Made by a program: the position numbers and the translations under genes. A stretch of 64,000 bases of DNA from RGIG7332 sp045580305 (lineage in GTDB: Bacteria; Bacillota; Clostridia; Oscillospirales; JAAYXM01). The stretch's first letter is position 1. Each line of letters begins with the position of its first letter. The stretch spans positions 1 through 64,000 of the forward strand of contig JAZNNQ010000003.1 of NCBI GenBank assembly GCA_045580305.1, in the 5' to 3' direction. The notes under the pieces are model-generated. The model did no database searches. It was not told the origin of the DNA and worked only from the letters and a program-made list of their open reading frames with translations. This document shows positions 16,638 through 25,154 of this stretch, one piece after another.

Positions 16638-16666
16638 TTGAAAAGTGTTACCTTTTAATGTATCAT
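16638..16666 (+). promoter_or_regulatory. Promoter of the DUF1858 gene
   Basis: TTGAAA (16638-16643) and TATCAT (16661-16666) are separated by 17 nt, directly after the tepA stop and 26 nt before the next start codon, which is preceded by AAAGGAGG. Confidence 0.7.
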
Positions 16667-16691
16667 ATAGATAGTAAAGGAGGTTTTTTAA

Positions 16692-16889
16692 ATGACTGAA
16701 GTAACAAAGGATACTATTATTGGCGATGTTCTTGACTTTGATCCCAGCACAGCTACCTATTTCTTAGAGATTGGTATGCACTGCTTAGGTTGCCCGGCTT
16801 CCCGTGGTGAGACCATTGAGCAGGCTTGCGCTGTACACGGCGTTGATATGGACGCTTTACTTGCTAAAATTAACGCTCATTTAGCATAA
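16692..16889 (+). CDS. DUF1858 domain protein
   Basis: This 65-residue protein is almost entirely a DUF1858 domain: it starts with TKDTIIGDVLDFDP and has the conserved MHCLGCPASRGETIEQAC segment with three cysteines. The domain is associated with hybrid-cluster proteins and regulators of redox or metal chemistry; its function is not settled. It has its own promoter and its own terminator, so it is a monocistronic unit that is probably well expressed, as the strong AAAGGAGG site also suggests. Confidence 0.88.
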   Translation: MTEVTKDTIIGDVLDFDPSTATYFLEIGMHCLGCPASRGETIEQACAVHGVDMDALLAKINAHLA

Positions 16890-16907
16890 TTTAAAGGTCA
16901 GATCGCA

Positions 16908-16952
16908 AAACCCTTTGCCTTTTCCGGATAGCGAAGAGGCAAGGGTTTTTTT
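16908..16952 (+). terminator. Intrinsic terminator after the DUF1858 gene
   Basis: AAACCCTTTGCCT pairs with AGGCAAGGGTTT with one bulged base and is followed by seven T residues. Confidence 0.85.
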
Positions 16953-16976
16953 ATAATACATAAGAGGAGCAATTAA

Positions 16977-17654
16977 ATGACAGGATCACTCGTGCTTACA
17001 CCGCGCCTCAAGGCGATTGTAGACAATGTAAAACCGTGTAATTCAGCTGTGGATGTTGGTTGTGACCATGCCCAGGTAGGTATATATTTGGCTCAGGTCG
17101 GCAAAGTAGAAAATATGACTGTAAGTGATATTAACGAAGGACCTATCGAAAGAGCGCGCAAGGCGGTTGCTTTTGTTGGACTTACTGACAAGATAACCTG
17201 TGTAAAATGTGATGGTCTTGAGGGTATTGCGCCGCGGGACACGGTTATTATCGCGGGTATGGGTGGCGAGCTTATACGGGACATACTCGAAGCGGCAGAA
17301 TGGACAAAAAACGGTTGCCGTCTCATTTTACAGCCGATGTCTATGGGCAATGTGCTTCGTAAATATCTCTTTGAAAACGGATATAGAATAATAAGTGAAA
17401 CGATAGCGCGCGAAAAAGAGAGAATATATGCCATAATTGTGGCTGAAGGCGGAAAAACAGACACATGGTGCGAGGAAGATCTGTATTTATCGGATATGTC
17501 ACATCCTTTAGCAAGCGAGTTTCTCCGTAAAACAATCACACGACTTGAAAAAGCGCTAAAGGGTATGAAAATGGCAGAATCCGCGAATGTTAAGGAAACG
17601 GAGAGTATTAAAAAATTGATAGCGGGACTTAAGGACCGTTGCAATAAGAGGTGA
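16977..17654 (+). CDS. trmK: tRNA (adenine(22)-N1)-methyltransferase
   Basis: The 225-residue protein is a Rossmann-fold SAM methyltransferase with the TrmK signature: LTPRLKAIVDNV, AVDVGCDHAQVGIYLAQ (SAM-binding motif I) and IAGMGGELI (motif IV). TrmK methylates A22 in the D-loop of tRNA in Gram-positive bacteria. The start has GAGGAG upstream. The nif3-like gene follows immediately, reproducing the yqfN-yqfO order of Bacillus. Confidence 0.92.
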   Translation: MTGSLVLTPRLKAIVDNVKPCNSAVDVGCDHAQVGIYLAQVGKVENMTVSDINEGPIERARKAVAFVGLTDKITCVKCDGLEGIAPRDTVIIAGMGGELIRDILEAAEWTKNGCRLILQPMSMGNVLRKYLFENGYRIISETIAREKERIYAIIVAEGGKTDTWCEEDLYLSDMSHPLASEFLRKTITRLEKALKGMKMAESANVKETESIKKLIAGLKDRCNKR

Positions 17655-17659
17655 ATAAA

Positions 17660-18454
17660 TTGAAAAAAGTATCAGATGTTTTAGCATTTTTAAATACCAT
17701 AGCACCTATGGAGAACGCTCTGGGTTTTGATAATGTAGGTCTTCTTGTGGGAAACAGTGAGACTGAGGTTAAAAACATCCTTATCGCCCTTGATATCACA
17801 AAGGATGTAATTGAGGAAGCAAAAGAAATAGGTGCTGACCTTATTGTTGCCCATCACCCGGTAATCTTTGAACCTCTTAAAGCGGTTGTGTCTGGAAATA
17901 CAACCGCAGATCATGTTATATCTTTAATTGAGAATAAAATTTCCGCTATTTGTATGCATACCAATCTTGACGCGGCAATTGGAGGGGTTAACGATACATT
18001 GGCTGAGAAAATCGGCATATTACCCGAGGGATATTTAGAGCCGATTAATGATGTGGGTATCGGTAGATACGGTAACCTTGAAAAAGAGATGAACTTTGCA
18101 GACTTTACAAAGCATATGACAAAAGCACTTAAAATTAGAGGTTTCCGCTATTTAAAAGCCAATGATACTGTCAAGAGAGTCGCGGTTGGTGGTGGTTCTT
18201 GCGGTGGCATGCTCAGTACAGCGGTAGCAACGGGTTGCGATACATTTATTACCGCAGATATTAAGCATTCGGTTTGGCTTGAGGCTCGTGAAAAGGGCAT
18301 AAATCTCATTGATGCCGGGCATTTTTCAACGGAAAATGTTGTCGTAGAGCAGTTATACCATAAATTATCCAAGGAATATCCGCAAATATCGGTTGCAGTG
18401 TCCAAAAGAAGTGACGAGCCGATGTTGCATTTTAATGTTGAGGAGGCAGAATAA
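17660..18454 (+). CDS. Nif3-like dinuclear metal centre hexameric protein
   Basis: The 264-residue protein carries the NIF3/DUF34 metal motifs: IVAHHPVIFEP, MHTNLDAA and the C-terminal DAGHFSTENVV. It has the short form without the PII-like insert domain found in longer homologues. Members form toroidal hexamers with two metals per subunit and have been proposed as GTP cyclohydrolase-like or metal chaperone proteins; the true role is unknown. A GTG at 17651 overlaps the trmK stop, but the TTG at 17660 stands 8 nt after GAGG and is the more likely start. Confidence 0.9.
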   Translation: MKKVSDVLAFLNTIAPMENALGFDNVGLLVGNSETEVKNILIALDITKDVIEEAKEIGADLIVAHHPVIFEPLKAVVSGNTTADHVISLIENKISAICMHTNLDAAIGGVNDTLAEKIGILPEGYLEPINDVGIGRYGNLEKEMNFADFTKHMTKALKIRGFRYLKANDTVKRVAVGGGSCGGMLSTAVATGCDTFITADIKHSVWLEAREKGINLIDAGHFSTENVVVEQLYHKLSKEYPQISVAVSKRSDEPMLHFNVEEAE

Positions 18455-20197
18455 ATGGCACTTGATGCACTTTTTCTGTCACATCTTGCAGGAGAATTGA
18501 ATAGCGAGTTATCACTTGCACGAATAGATAAAATCCACCAGCCGGAAAAGGATGAGATCGTCCTCAATATGCGCGGGGCAAAAGGTAACTGCCGTTTACT
18601 TTTATCGGCAGGAGCAAATTATCCCCGTGTACATCTGACTGAAAAAACGCGGGAAAATCCACAGACACCGCCTATGTTTTGTATGCTTTTGCGTAAATAT
18701 TTTGCCGGCGGACGAATTATATCTGTAACTCAGCCGCGGCTCGAGAGAATTTTAGATATCGCGGTAGAAGTAAACGATGAGATGGGCGTTGCAAGTAAAA
18801 AAATCATTACGGTCGAGCTTATGGGTCGTTATTCCAACATTGTTCTTCGTGACAATGAGGACAGAATATTAGACGCGCTAAAAAGAATAGACTTTGCCAC
18901 AAGCGACAGACACCAGGTGCTTCCCGGACTTTTCTATGATTTACCGCCTGCGCAGGATAAGCTTGATGCAAGGGGATTAAGTCGCGCTGAGATACTTAAT
19001 CTTTTGACGGATAATGATGCGGAATGTACGGTTGACAAGTGGGTAATATCAACTTTTCTTGGCTTCTCGCCACTCGTTGGCAGAGAGGTTGCATACCGTG
19101 CCTGCGGCGATACTGATGCCAGATTACCCGAGCTGGATATGGCAGGTAAAGAGCGGGTGGCATCCGCTGTGTATGATATAGCGACCGGCGAGTGTGTGCC
19201 CACAATTCTTTTTGATGGTGCAAAACCGGTGGATTTTTCCTACTGTGATATTACCCAATACGATGGGCATTATAAAAAAGAACGGGTAGAAACATTGTCG
19301 CTTCTTCTTGATATGTTCTATTCAAAACGGGATAATGATGAGCGCATCCGTTCCAAATCCCAAGCGCTGCTTAAAACGGTAAAAAACGCTTATTCAAGGG
19401 TAGAGCGCAAACTTTGGACCCAAAAGAAAGAACTTCAGGATGCAATGGGGAGAGAAAAGTACCGCGAGATAGGCGATATAATCACCGCAAATATTTACAG
19501 ATTAAACCGTGGCGACGAAAAACTCATAGCCGAGAACTTTTTTACCGAAAATTACGAGCAGATTGAGATCAAACTTGATATTCGCCTTACGCCACAACAA
19601 AATGCGGCTAAATATTACAAAAACTATAACCGAATGAAAAATGCGGAAATGTATTTAAACGAGCAAATTGCAAAAGGTGAAGCGGAGCTTGTATATTTAG
19701 ACAGCGTTATTCAAATGTTATTACAAGCAGAGGGTGAGCGGGATATCGCCGAAATCCGCGAAGAGCTTGCCGAGGCAGGTTATTTGAGAATGCAGGCGGG
19801 CAAGCGGAAAAATCGTCCACTTGCGCCACGCGAGTTTATTTCAAGTGACGGCTTTAGAATTTATGCCGGTCGCAATAACAAGCAAAACGACCTGCTTACA
19901 CTGAAAAGCGCACTCAAAGGCGATCTGTGGTTCCACACACAAAAGATACCGGGTAGCCATGTAATTGTCGAGTGTTCGGGTAGGGAAATCCCTGATCGTG
20001 TCTATACCGAGGCGGCAATGATAGCGGCATATTATTCCAAGGCAAAATCATCTTCAATGGTACCGGTAGATTATACTCAAGTGCGCAATGTGAAGAAACC
20101 GCCGGGGTCCCGCCCGGGTATGGTGACCTATGATAAGTATTACACTGCGTATGTAACACCGAATGAAGAGCTGATAAATAAACTTAGAAAAGGATAG
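18455..20197 (+). CDS. rqcH: RqcH (NFACT/Rqc2 family) ribosome quality-control factor
   Basis: The 580-residue protein has NFACT-N (starting MALDALFLSHLAGEL and including VELMGRYSNIVL), a helical and coiled-coil middle (about 270-440) and the NFACT-R/DUF814 domain (GFRIYAGRNNKQND, then KGDLWFHTQKIPGSHVIVE). RqcH binds stalled 50S subunits carrying peptidyl-tRNA and recruits Ala-tRNA to add C-terminal alanine tails for degradation. It was formerly annotated as a fibronectin-binding protein. The essential acidic-Arg pair of the N-domain appears as Glu-Arg (LERIL) instead of Asp-Arg. It abuts the nif3-like gene with no gap. Confidence 0.92.
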   Translation: MALDALFLSHLAGELNSELSLARIDKIHQPEKDEIVLNMRGAKGNCRLLLSAGANYPRVHLTEKTRENPQTPPMFCMLLRKYFAGGRIISVTQPRLERILDIAVEVNDEMGVASKKIITVELMGRYSNIVLRDNEDRILDALKRIDFATSDRHQVLPGLFYDLPPAQDKLDARGLSRAEILNLLTDNDAECTVDKWVISTFLGFSPLVGREVAYRACGDTDARLPELDMAGKERVASAVYDIATGECVPTILFDGAKPVDFSYCDITQYDGHYKKERVETLSLLLDMFYSKRDNDERIRSKSQALLKTVKNAYSRVERKLWTQKKELQDAMGREKYREIGDIITANIYRLNRGDEKLIAENFFTENYEQIEIKLDIRLTPQQNAAKYYKNYNRMKNAEMYLNEQIAKGEAELVYLDSVIQMLLQAEGERDIAEIREELAEAGYLRMQAGKRKNRPLAPREFISSDGFRIYAGRNNKQNDLLTLKSALKGDLWFHTQKIPGSHVIVECSGREIPDRVYTEAAMIAAYYSKAKSSSMVPVDYTQVRNVKKPPGSRPGMVTYDKYYTAYVTPNEELINKLRKG

Positions 20198-20204
20198 AAC
20201 TAAA

Positions 20205-20612
20205 ATGGTAGATATCGAAAAAGTAAGAAAGTTCTTTGATGCTGACCGTTTTGCTATGGAGCAGGGCATAGTAATCGAAGAGGTAAGTGAAGGCTATGCA
20301 AAGTGCACAGTAACACCTAATGAACACCATATGAATGCAGGTAATGCAGTGCAGGGTGGCCTCACCTTCACACTTGCTGATTTTGCATTTGCAGTAGCGT
20401 CAAATTGTGCTGGAAGCCTTACGGTTTCGCTTGAAAATAATATTTCTTTCATTTCCCCGCCAAAGGGCAAGATGACAGCAATAGCAAAGGTGTGCCGTGA
20501 AACAAAAAGTGTTGCCTTCTGCGATGTTGATGTCTTTGACGAGCAGGACAAGCTGGTAGCGAAAATGAGCGTAACCGGCTTTAAAAAAGGCGAAATAGAA
20601 TGTCTTAAATAA
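20205..20612 (+). CDS. PaaI-family hotdog-fold thioesterase
   Basis: The 135-residue protein has the hotdog fold pattern of PaaI thioesterases: HHMNAGNAVQGGLTFTLADFAFAVASN contains the central helix with the catalytic Asp, followed by beta strands (ENNISFISPPKGKMTAIAKV). Such enzymes hydrolyse acyl-CoA thioesters; the substrate cannot be predicted. It is the last gene of the trmK-nif3-rqcH run, 7 nt after rqcH, and ends at a bidirectional terminator. Confidence 0.85.
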   Translation: MVDIEKVRKFFDADRFAMEQGIVIEEVSEGYAKCTVTPNEHHMNAGNAVQGGLTFTLADFAFAVASNCAGSLTVSLENNISFISPPKGKMTAIAKVCRETKSVAFCDVDVFDEQDKLVAKMSVTGFKKGEIECLK

Positions 20613-20649
20613 AAAAGAACTCTCGGTGTCTTTCACCGAGAGTTCTTTT
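20613..20649. terminator. Bidirectional terminator between thioesterase and rodA
   Basis: A long stem AAGAACTCTCGGTG paired with CACCGAGAGTTCTT is flanked by A-run on the left and T-run on the right, so it can end both the thioesterase transcript and the converging rodA transcript. Confidence 0.9.
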
Positions 20650-20650
20650 G

Positions 20651-21775
20651 TTAATCTGATATCCAAACCGGGGCAGAACGCATCTTGGCGCAGCTTATAA
20701 TTCCCATTGCCATAAAAATTGTGAGAACGGATGATCCACCATAGCTGAAAAAGGGAAGGGTGACGCCGATAACCGGCAAAATGCCAAGGCACATACCCAC
20801 ATTTTCAACGAACTGGAAGATAAGCATTGCGGAAACGCCGATGCAGGCAAAAGCAGCCGAGGTACCCATACTTCTTTGCGCGATTTTAACACAATGCACG
20901 ATTATCATTATAATTAAAATACAAATAAGCAGGCAACCCACCATGCCAAGTTCTTCACCGGCTGCGGCAAATATAAAGTCTGTGTGTTTTGCCGGAAGAT
21001 AGCCGTATTGAGTCTGTGTTCCGTTATACAACCCGCGGCCGAACAGCCCGCCGCTACCCAAAGCAATTTTACTCTGAATAGCTTGATAACCTTTGCCGAG
21101 TGGGTCCAATTCGGGATTGAACACAACCAAAATTCTAAGCTGCTGATATTCGTTTAGCAGTGGCCACAACAGAGGTGCTGCCGCTCCCACCAAAGCGCCT
21201 GCGCCAATGAACCAGCGGAGTTTTAAACCGGTAAAGAGAAGCATAACAAGGAAGATGAAAAGATAAACAAGCGCGCTACCCAGATCCTGAGAGATGAAAA
21301 TGACCATACCAATGGGAATGGCAGCGTGCAGTATTAAATAGCCAATACATTTAAGCGAAGGAAGCCCCTCGCGCATTTCATAAATATGTCCGGAAAGTGT
21401 TAAAATAAACAGTATTTTACCAAACTCACCCGGTTGAATACCTATTGGGCCAAAACGAATCCATGCGCGATTACCCGTGGTTTCGCCACCGGTACCGAAG
21501 ATTATAAGTGAGCCGATAAGTATAATATTCATCACATATAGAATCTTCCAGGCGTTGCATACCGAGTCGAGATCTATAAGCGAGATAAGTATATACAGAA
21601 CAACGCCGATAATGGTGGCAAAAAGCTGTATCTTCACAAAAGAGCCTGAGTTAAAGCTTTTTGTGGCACTTGAAATTAACAGAATACCGAAAGCAGAGGC
21701 TATTATAGAAAGAATCAAAAGCCAAGTATCTAATTTTTTAATAAATACGCGGAGATTTGTAAAAAAGTCACGCAC
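20651..21775 (-). CDS. rodA: RodA/FtsW/SpoVE-family SEDS peptidoglycan polymerase
   Basis: The 374-residue protein has about ten membrane segments and SEDS signatures: IRFGPIGIQPGEFGKI in the middle, GLYNGTQTQYGYLPAKHTDFIFAAAGEELGM and the final GVTLPFFSYGGSS. SEDS proteins polymerise lipid II into glycan strands with a class B PBP partner. The GLYNGTQ and LPAKHTDFIF wording favours RodA (side-wall elongation) over FtsW. The start is a GTG at 21775 with GAGGTG upstream. It is transcribed divergently from fhs and has its own promoter. Confidence 0.88.
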   Translation of the reverse strand: MRDFFTNLRVFIKKLDTWLLILSIIASAFGILLISSATKSFNSGSFVKIQLFATIIGVVLYILISLIDLDSVCNAWKILYVMNIILIGSLIIFGTGGETTGNRAWIRFGPIGIQPGEFGKILFILTLSGHIYEMREGLPSLKCIGYLILHAAIPIGMVIFISQDLGSALVYLFIFLVMLLFTGLKLRWFIGAGALVGAAAPLLWPLLNEYQQLRILVVFNPELDPLGKGYQAIQSKIALGSGGLFGRGLYNGTQTQYGYLPAKHTDFIFAAAGEELGMVGCLLICILIIMIIVHCVKIAQRSMGTSAAFACIGVSAMLIFQFVENVGMCLGILPVIGVTLPFFSYGGSSVLTIFMAMGIISCAKMRSAPVWISD

Positions 21776-21796
21776 TTAAATTCACCTCGCAAAAAT

Positions 21797-21825
21797 ATTT
21801 TAGCATAACTTTCGCTACACGGCAA
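21797..21825 (-). promoter_or_regulatory. Promoter of rodA
   Basis: On the minus strand TTGCCG (21820-21825) is followed after 17 nt by TAAAAT (21797-21802), 21 nt before the GTG start. Confidence 0.6.
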
Positions 21826-21843
21826 GTTATTTGCTTAAAATGC

Positions 21844-21872
21844 TTGATAGATGGAAAAAAGAGGAGTATAAT
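21844..21872 (+). promoter_or_regulatory. Promoter of the fhs operon
   Basis: TTGATA (21844-21849) and TATAAT (21867-21872) are separated by 17 nt and lie 29 nt before the fhs start. Confidence 0.8.
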
Positions 21873-21901
21873 TAAAGTAATTATAATGAGGGGTGAATGT
21901 T

Positions 21902-23572
21902 ATGCTTACTGATATCGAAATTGCCCAGCAGGCGAAAATGCTGAAAATTACCGAGATAGCAAAAAAACTTAACATAAATGAAGATGATCTTATTCCTTAT
22001 GGCCACTATATGGCTAAAGTCAGCGAGGATTTTATCGCTCGTGTTCAGGAAAACCGTGACGGTAAATTAATTCTTGTTACTGCTATTAACCCCACACCCG
22101 CAGGTGAGGGTAAGACCACTACCACCGTCGGTATTGGACAGGCTTTTGGTAAACTCAATAAAAATGCGGTTATTGCTCTGCGTGAGCCGTCACTTGGACC
22201 GGTTTTCGGCGTTAAGGGTGGCGCGGCAGGCGGGGGCTATGCCCAGGTTCTTCCAATGGAGGATATTAACCTTCACTTTACCGGCGATATGCACGCTATT
22301 ACAAGCGCTAATAACTTACTTTGCGCTCTTATTGATAACCATATTCAGCAGGGAAATGCTCTCCAGATCGACCCAAGACGAGTTGAGATTAAGCGCGTAC
22401 TTGATATGAACGATCGCGCACTTCGTAATATAACCATCGGTCTTGGTGGCAAGGCAAACGGTGTACCCCGTGAAGACGGCTTTATGATTACCGTTGCAAG
22501 CGAAATTATGGCAATACTTTGCTTAAGTCGCGATCTTGAGGATTTAAAACAGCGTTTCGGTGATATTCTTGTTGCATATTCCTATGCGGGCGAGCCGATT
22601 TATGCCCGCGATTTAAAGGCTGAAGGTGCTATGACAGCTCTTATGAAATACGCTATTCTGCCTAACCTTGTGCAAACACTTGAGGGAACACCCTGCATTA
22701 TGCACGGCGGCCCATTCGCAAATATCGCGCACGGCTGCAACTCTGTTCGTGCAACAAAGCTTGCCTTAAAGCTTGCTGATTATGTGGTTACAGAAGCCGG
22801 CTTTGGTGCGGATTTGGGAGCAGAAAAGTTCCTTGACATCAAATGCCGCAAAGCAGGTCTTAAGCCTGACTGTGTTGTACTGGTTGCTACTGTTCGTGCC
22901 CTTAAGTATAACGGCGGTGTAGCAAAGGCTGACCTTGCAGGTGAGAATTTAGATGCGCTTAAAAAGGGTATTGTAAACTTAGAAGCGCATATTGAGAATT
23001 TATCAAAGTACAACATTCCGGTAATCGTTGCAATCAATCGATTCCATACAGATACCGATGCCGAGCTTGATTTTATCAAAGAAACCTGTGAGCGCTTAGG
23101 TGCTGAGTATTCACTCAGCGAAGTTTTCGCAAAGGGTGGCGACGGCGGCATTGAGCTCGCTAAGAAGGTTATGGCGGTTGCAGATTCCGGAAAGGCAAAT
23201 TACAAGCCGCTTTATGAAGATGAGCTTTCAATTGCCGATAAAATTAAAAAGATCGCTACCGAAATTTATGGTGCGGCCGATGTTAACATCGCACCTGCCG
23301 CATTAAAGATGATAGCGCAAATTGAAAAAATGGGTTATGGCAAATGCCCTGTTTGTATAGCCAAAACTCAGTATTCACTGTCAGACGACCAGACTCTTCT
23401 CGGCAGACCGCGCGGCTTTACTCTCAACATTAAAAAGGTGCACCTCAGTGCGGGTGCAGGCTTTGTTGTTGCACTTGCAGGCGATATTATGACTATGCCG
23501 GGCCTTCCCAAAGTACCCGCTGCTGAAAAAATCGACATAGACAAAAACGGTGAGATAGATGGACTTTTCTAA
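21902..23572 (+). CDS. fhs: Formate-tetrahydrofolate ligase
   Basis: The 556-residue protein has the usual length and motifs of Fhs: the ATP-binding loop NPTPAGEGKTTTTVGIGQ, ALREPSLGPVFGVKGGAAGGGYAQV and the C-terminal GFVVALAGDIMTMPGLPK. It ligates formate to tetrahydrofolate with ATP, giving 10-formyl-THF for purine synthesis or the Wood-Ljungdahl methyl branch. The ATG at 21902 stands 8 nt after GAGGGG; a GTG three codons earlier overlaps that site and is less likely. The 3' end overlaps tsaE by 14 nt. Confidence 0.96.
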   Translation: MLTDIEIAQQAKMLKITEIAKKLNINEDDLIPYGHYMAKVSEDFIARVQENRDGKLILVTAINPTPAGEGKTTTTVGIGQAFGKLNKNAVIALREPSLGPVFGVKGGAAGGGYAQVLPMEDINLHFTGDMHAITSANNLLCALIDNHIQQGNALQIDPRRVEIKRVLDMNDRALRNITIGLGGKANGVPREDGFMITVASEIMAILCLSRDLEDLKQRFGDILVAYSYAGEPIYARDLKAEGAMTALMKYAILPNLVQTLEGTPCIMHGGPFANIAHGCNSVRATKLALKLADYVVTEAGFGADLGAEKFLDIKCRKAGLKPDCVVLVATVRALKYNGGVAKADLAGENLDALKKGIVNLEAHIENLSKYNIPVIVAINRFHTDTDAELDFIKETCERLGAEYSLSEVFAKGGDGGIELAKKVMAVADSGKANYKPLYEDELSIADKIKKIATEIYGAADVNIAPAALKMIAQIEKMGYGKCPVCIAKTQYSLSDDQTLLGRPRGFTLNIKKVHLSAGAGFVVALAGDIMTMPGLPKVPAAEKIDIDKNGEIDGLF

Positions 23573-23996
23573 AGAGTTTGTAACCGTTGTAAGTAATGAA
23601 GCTAAAACCGAGAGAATCGGTGAAGAATTTGCAAAATGCTTAAAAGCCGGTGAAATCGTTGCAATGTACGGCGGTATGGGCATGGGAAAGACCGCATTTA
23701 CTCGCGGAGTAGCACGGGGACTTGGCATAAATGCCCGTGTTACAAGCCCCACATATGCTATAGTTAATGAATATTCGGCGGATTTGTCGCTCTTCCATTT
23801 CGATTTGTTCAGACTTTCCGGTGCGGACGAGCTTTTTGATATCGGATTTGACGAATATTTAACTCGCGATGGTGTATGTGTGATTGAGTGGTTTGAAAAT
23901 ACAGAGGGTGCATATAAACCGAATTATGAGGTACATATTGCACCGATTGATGACGATTTGAATGCCAGAAAAATCCTTATTAAGAGGGTAGAATAA
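23559..23996 (+). CDS. tsaE: tRNA threonylcarbamoyladenosine biosynthesis ATPase TsaE
   Basis: The 145-residue protein has the TsaE P-loop (MYGGMGMGKTAFTRG), the switch-like segment VTSPTYAIVNEY and the FHFDLFRL / VCVIEWFEN core. TsaE is the ATPase that drives the TsaB-TsaD-TsaE complex in t6A synthesis on ANN-decoding tRNAs. It overlaps fhs at its 5' end and is followed by tsaB after 1 nt. tsaD is not in this window. Confidence 0.93.
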   Translation: MDFSKEFVTVVSNEAKTERIGEEFAKCLKAGEIVAMYGGMGMGKTAFTRGVARGLGINARVTSPTYAIVNEYSADLSLFHFDLFRLSGADELFDIGFDEYLTRDGVCVIEWFENTEGAYKPNYEVHIAPIDDDLNARKILIKRVE

Positions 23997-23997
23997 A

Positions 23998-24681
23998 ATG
24001 AGAATATTAGGAGTTGAGTCCTCGGCGCGCGCGGCATCCGTGTGTGTCTGGGAGGATGGAAAACTACTTTGTGAGTCCTTCTCAAACAACGGACTTACTC
24101 ATAGTAAAACCGTACTCTCAATGCTCGAGGATATGCTTAAGCAGAGTAATATTTCCCTTGATACCATTGACAAAATAGCCATATCAAATGGTCCGGGTTC
24201 ATTTACCGGACTTCGTATAGGTGCCGCGGTGGTTCAGGGATTTTCCTGGGCGCGAGATATTCCTTGCGTGGGAGTTTCCACACTTGAAGCTATGGCACAG
24301 AATGCGCGTGGCATTGACGGGGTTATTTGTCCTGTTATGGATGCTAGAGCCGGTCAGGTGTATCAGGCTACTTTTAAAGCTAAAAACGGCGTTATCACCC
24401 GCGTTTGCGAGGATAGAGCAATATCAATTGCAGACCTTGAAAAAGACCTTCCCCGAGATGCGAAGGTAATTCTTTTAGGTGATGGTGCAGAGCTTTGCGC
24501 TAAAAACTTATCTCTTGAAAATATATACCTCGTCTCTGAAAATATACGATATCCCAAAGCGTGGGGTGTGTGTGAGGTAGCTAAGGACAAAGAGGGAAGC
24601 AGCGCAAGCGAATTGAAAATAGAATATTTGCGCAAGCCGCAAGCAGAGCGTGAGCGACTTGCTAAATTAAATAAGGAGTGA
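23998..24681 (+). CDS. tsaB: tRNA threonylcarbamoyladenosine biosynthesis protein TsaB
   Basis: The 227-residue protein shows the TsaB ASKHA-fold signature: GVESSARAASVCVWEDGKLL, the LTHSKTVLSMLEDML helix and ISNGPGSFTGLRIGAAVVQG. TsaB is the scaffold partner of TsaD in the t6A transferase complex. The gene ends at an ORF boundary where a Gram-positive rimI acetyltransferase is often found; here rpiB follows instead. Confidence 0.93.
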   Translation: MRILGVESSARAASVCVWEDGKLLCESFSNNGLTHSKTVLSMLEDMLKQSNISLDTIDKIAISNGPGSFTGLRIGAAVVQGFSWARDIPCVGVSTLEAMAQNARGIDGVICPVMDARAGQVYQATFKAKNGVITRVCEDRAISIADLEKDLPRDAKVILLGDGAELCAKNLSLENIYLVSENIRYPKAWGVCEVAKDKEGSSASELKIEYLRKPQAERERLAKLNKE

Positions 24682-24686
24682 TTATC

Positions 24687-25139
24687 GTGAAAATTGCAAT
24701 TGGCGCAGATAGCGCGGGCGTTTCTATGAAGGGTGCTATTGTTGAGCATTTAAAGGGCAGAGGCTTTGAGGTTGTTGATTGCGGAACAAACAGTACAGAG
24801 AGCTGTCACTATCCGGTTTTTGCCTATGCTGTTGCTAAAAAAGTATCCGACAAAGAGGCTGATTTCGGTATTCTCGTTTGTGGTACGGGTATCGGAATGT
24901 CTATTGCTGCAAATAAGGTAGAGGGTATTCGTGCCTCGGTTGTAAGTGAGCATTTTTCTGCGCGCTATACTCGCCTGCATAACGATGCGAATGTGCTGTG
25001 CTTAGGTGCTCGCGTAATTGGTGAGGGCCTTGCTCTCGAGCTTGTTGACACTTTCCTTGACACTCCTGCCGAGGGTGGACGCCATGCTGTTCGTGTCAAT
25101 ATGATTACTGAAATCGAAAATAAGACATTTAAAGCTTAA
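24687..25139 (+). CDS. rpiB: Ribose-5-phosphate isomerase B
   Basis: The 150-residue protein matches RpiB/LacAB: IGADSAGVSMKGAIVEHL, the active-site CGTGIGMSIAANKVEGIRAS with the catalytic Cys, and RLHNDANVLCLGARV. It interconverts ribose-5-phosphate and ribulose-5-phosphate in the non-oxidative pentose phosphate pathway. The GTG at 24687 has AAGGAG 8 nt upstream; an earlier in-frame GTG at 24678 overlaps that site. Its product feeds PRPP, used by the next gene and by histidine synthesis. Confidence 0.93.
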   Translation: MKIAIGADSAGVSMKGAIVEHLKGRGFEVVDCGTNSTESCHYPVFAYAVAKKVSDKEADFGILVCGTGIGMSIAANKVEGIRASVVSEHFSARYTRLHNDANVLCLGARVIGEGLALELVDTFLDTPAEGGRHAVRVNMITEIENKTFKA

Positions 25140-25154
25140 TTGGGGATGACAAAA

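Noticed and set aside
16945..16960. TATAAT promoter of trmK in the T-run
   Set aside because: The TATAAT at 16950-16956 has no -35 at a proper distance and is part of the upstream terminator tail.
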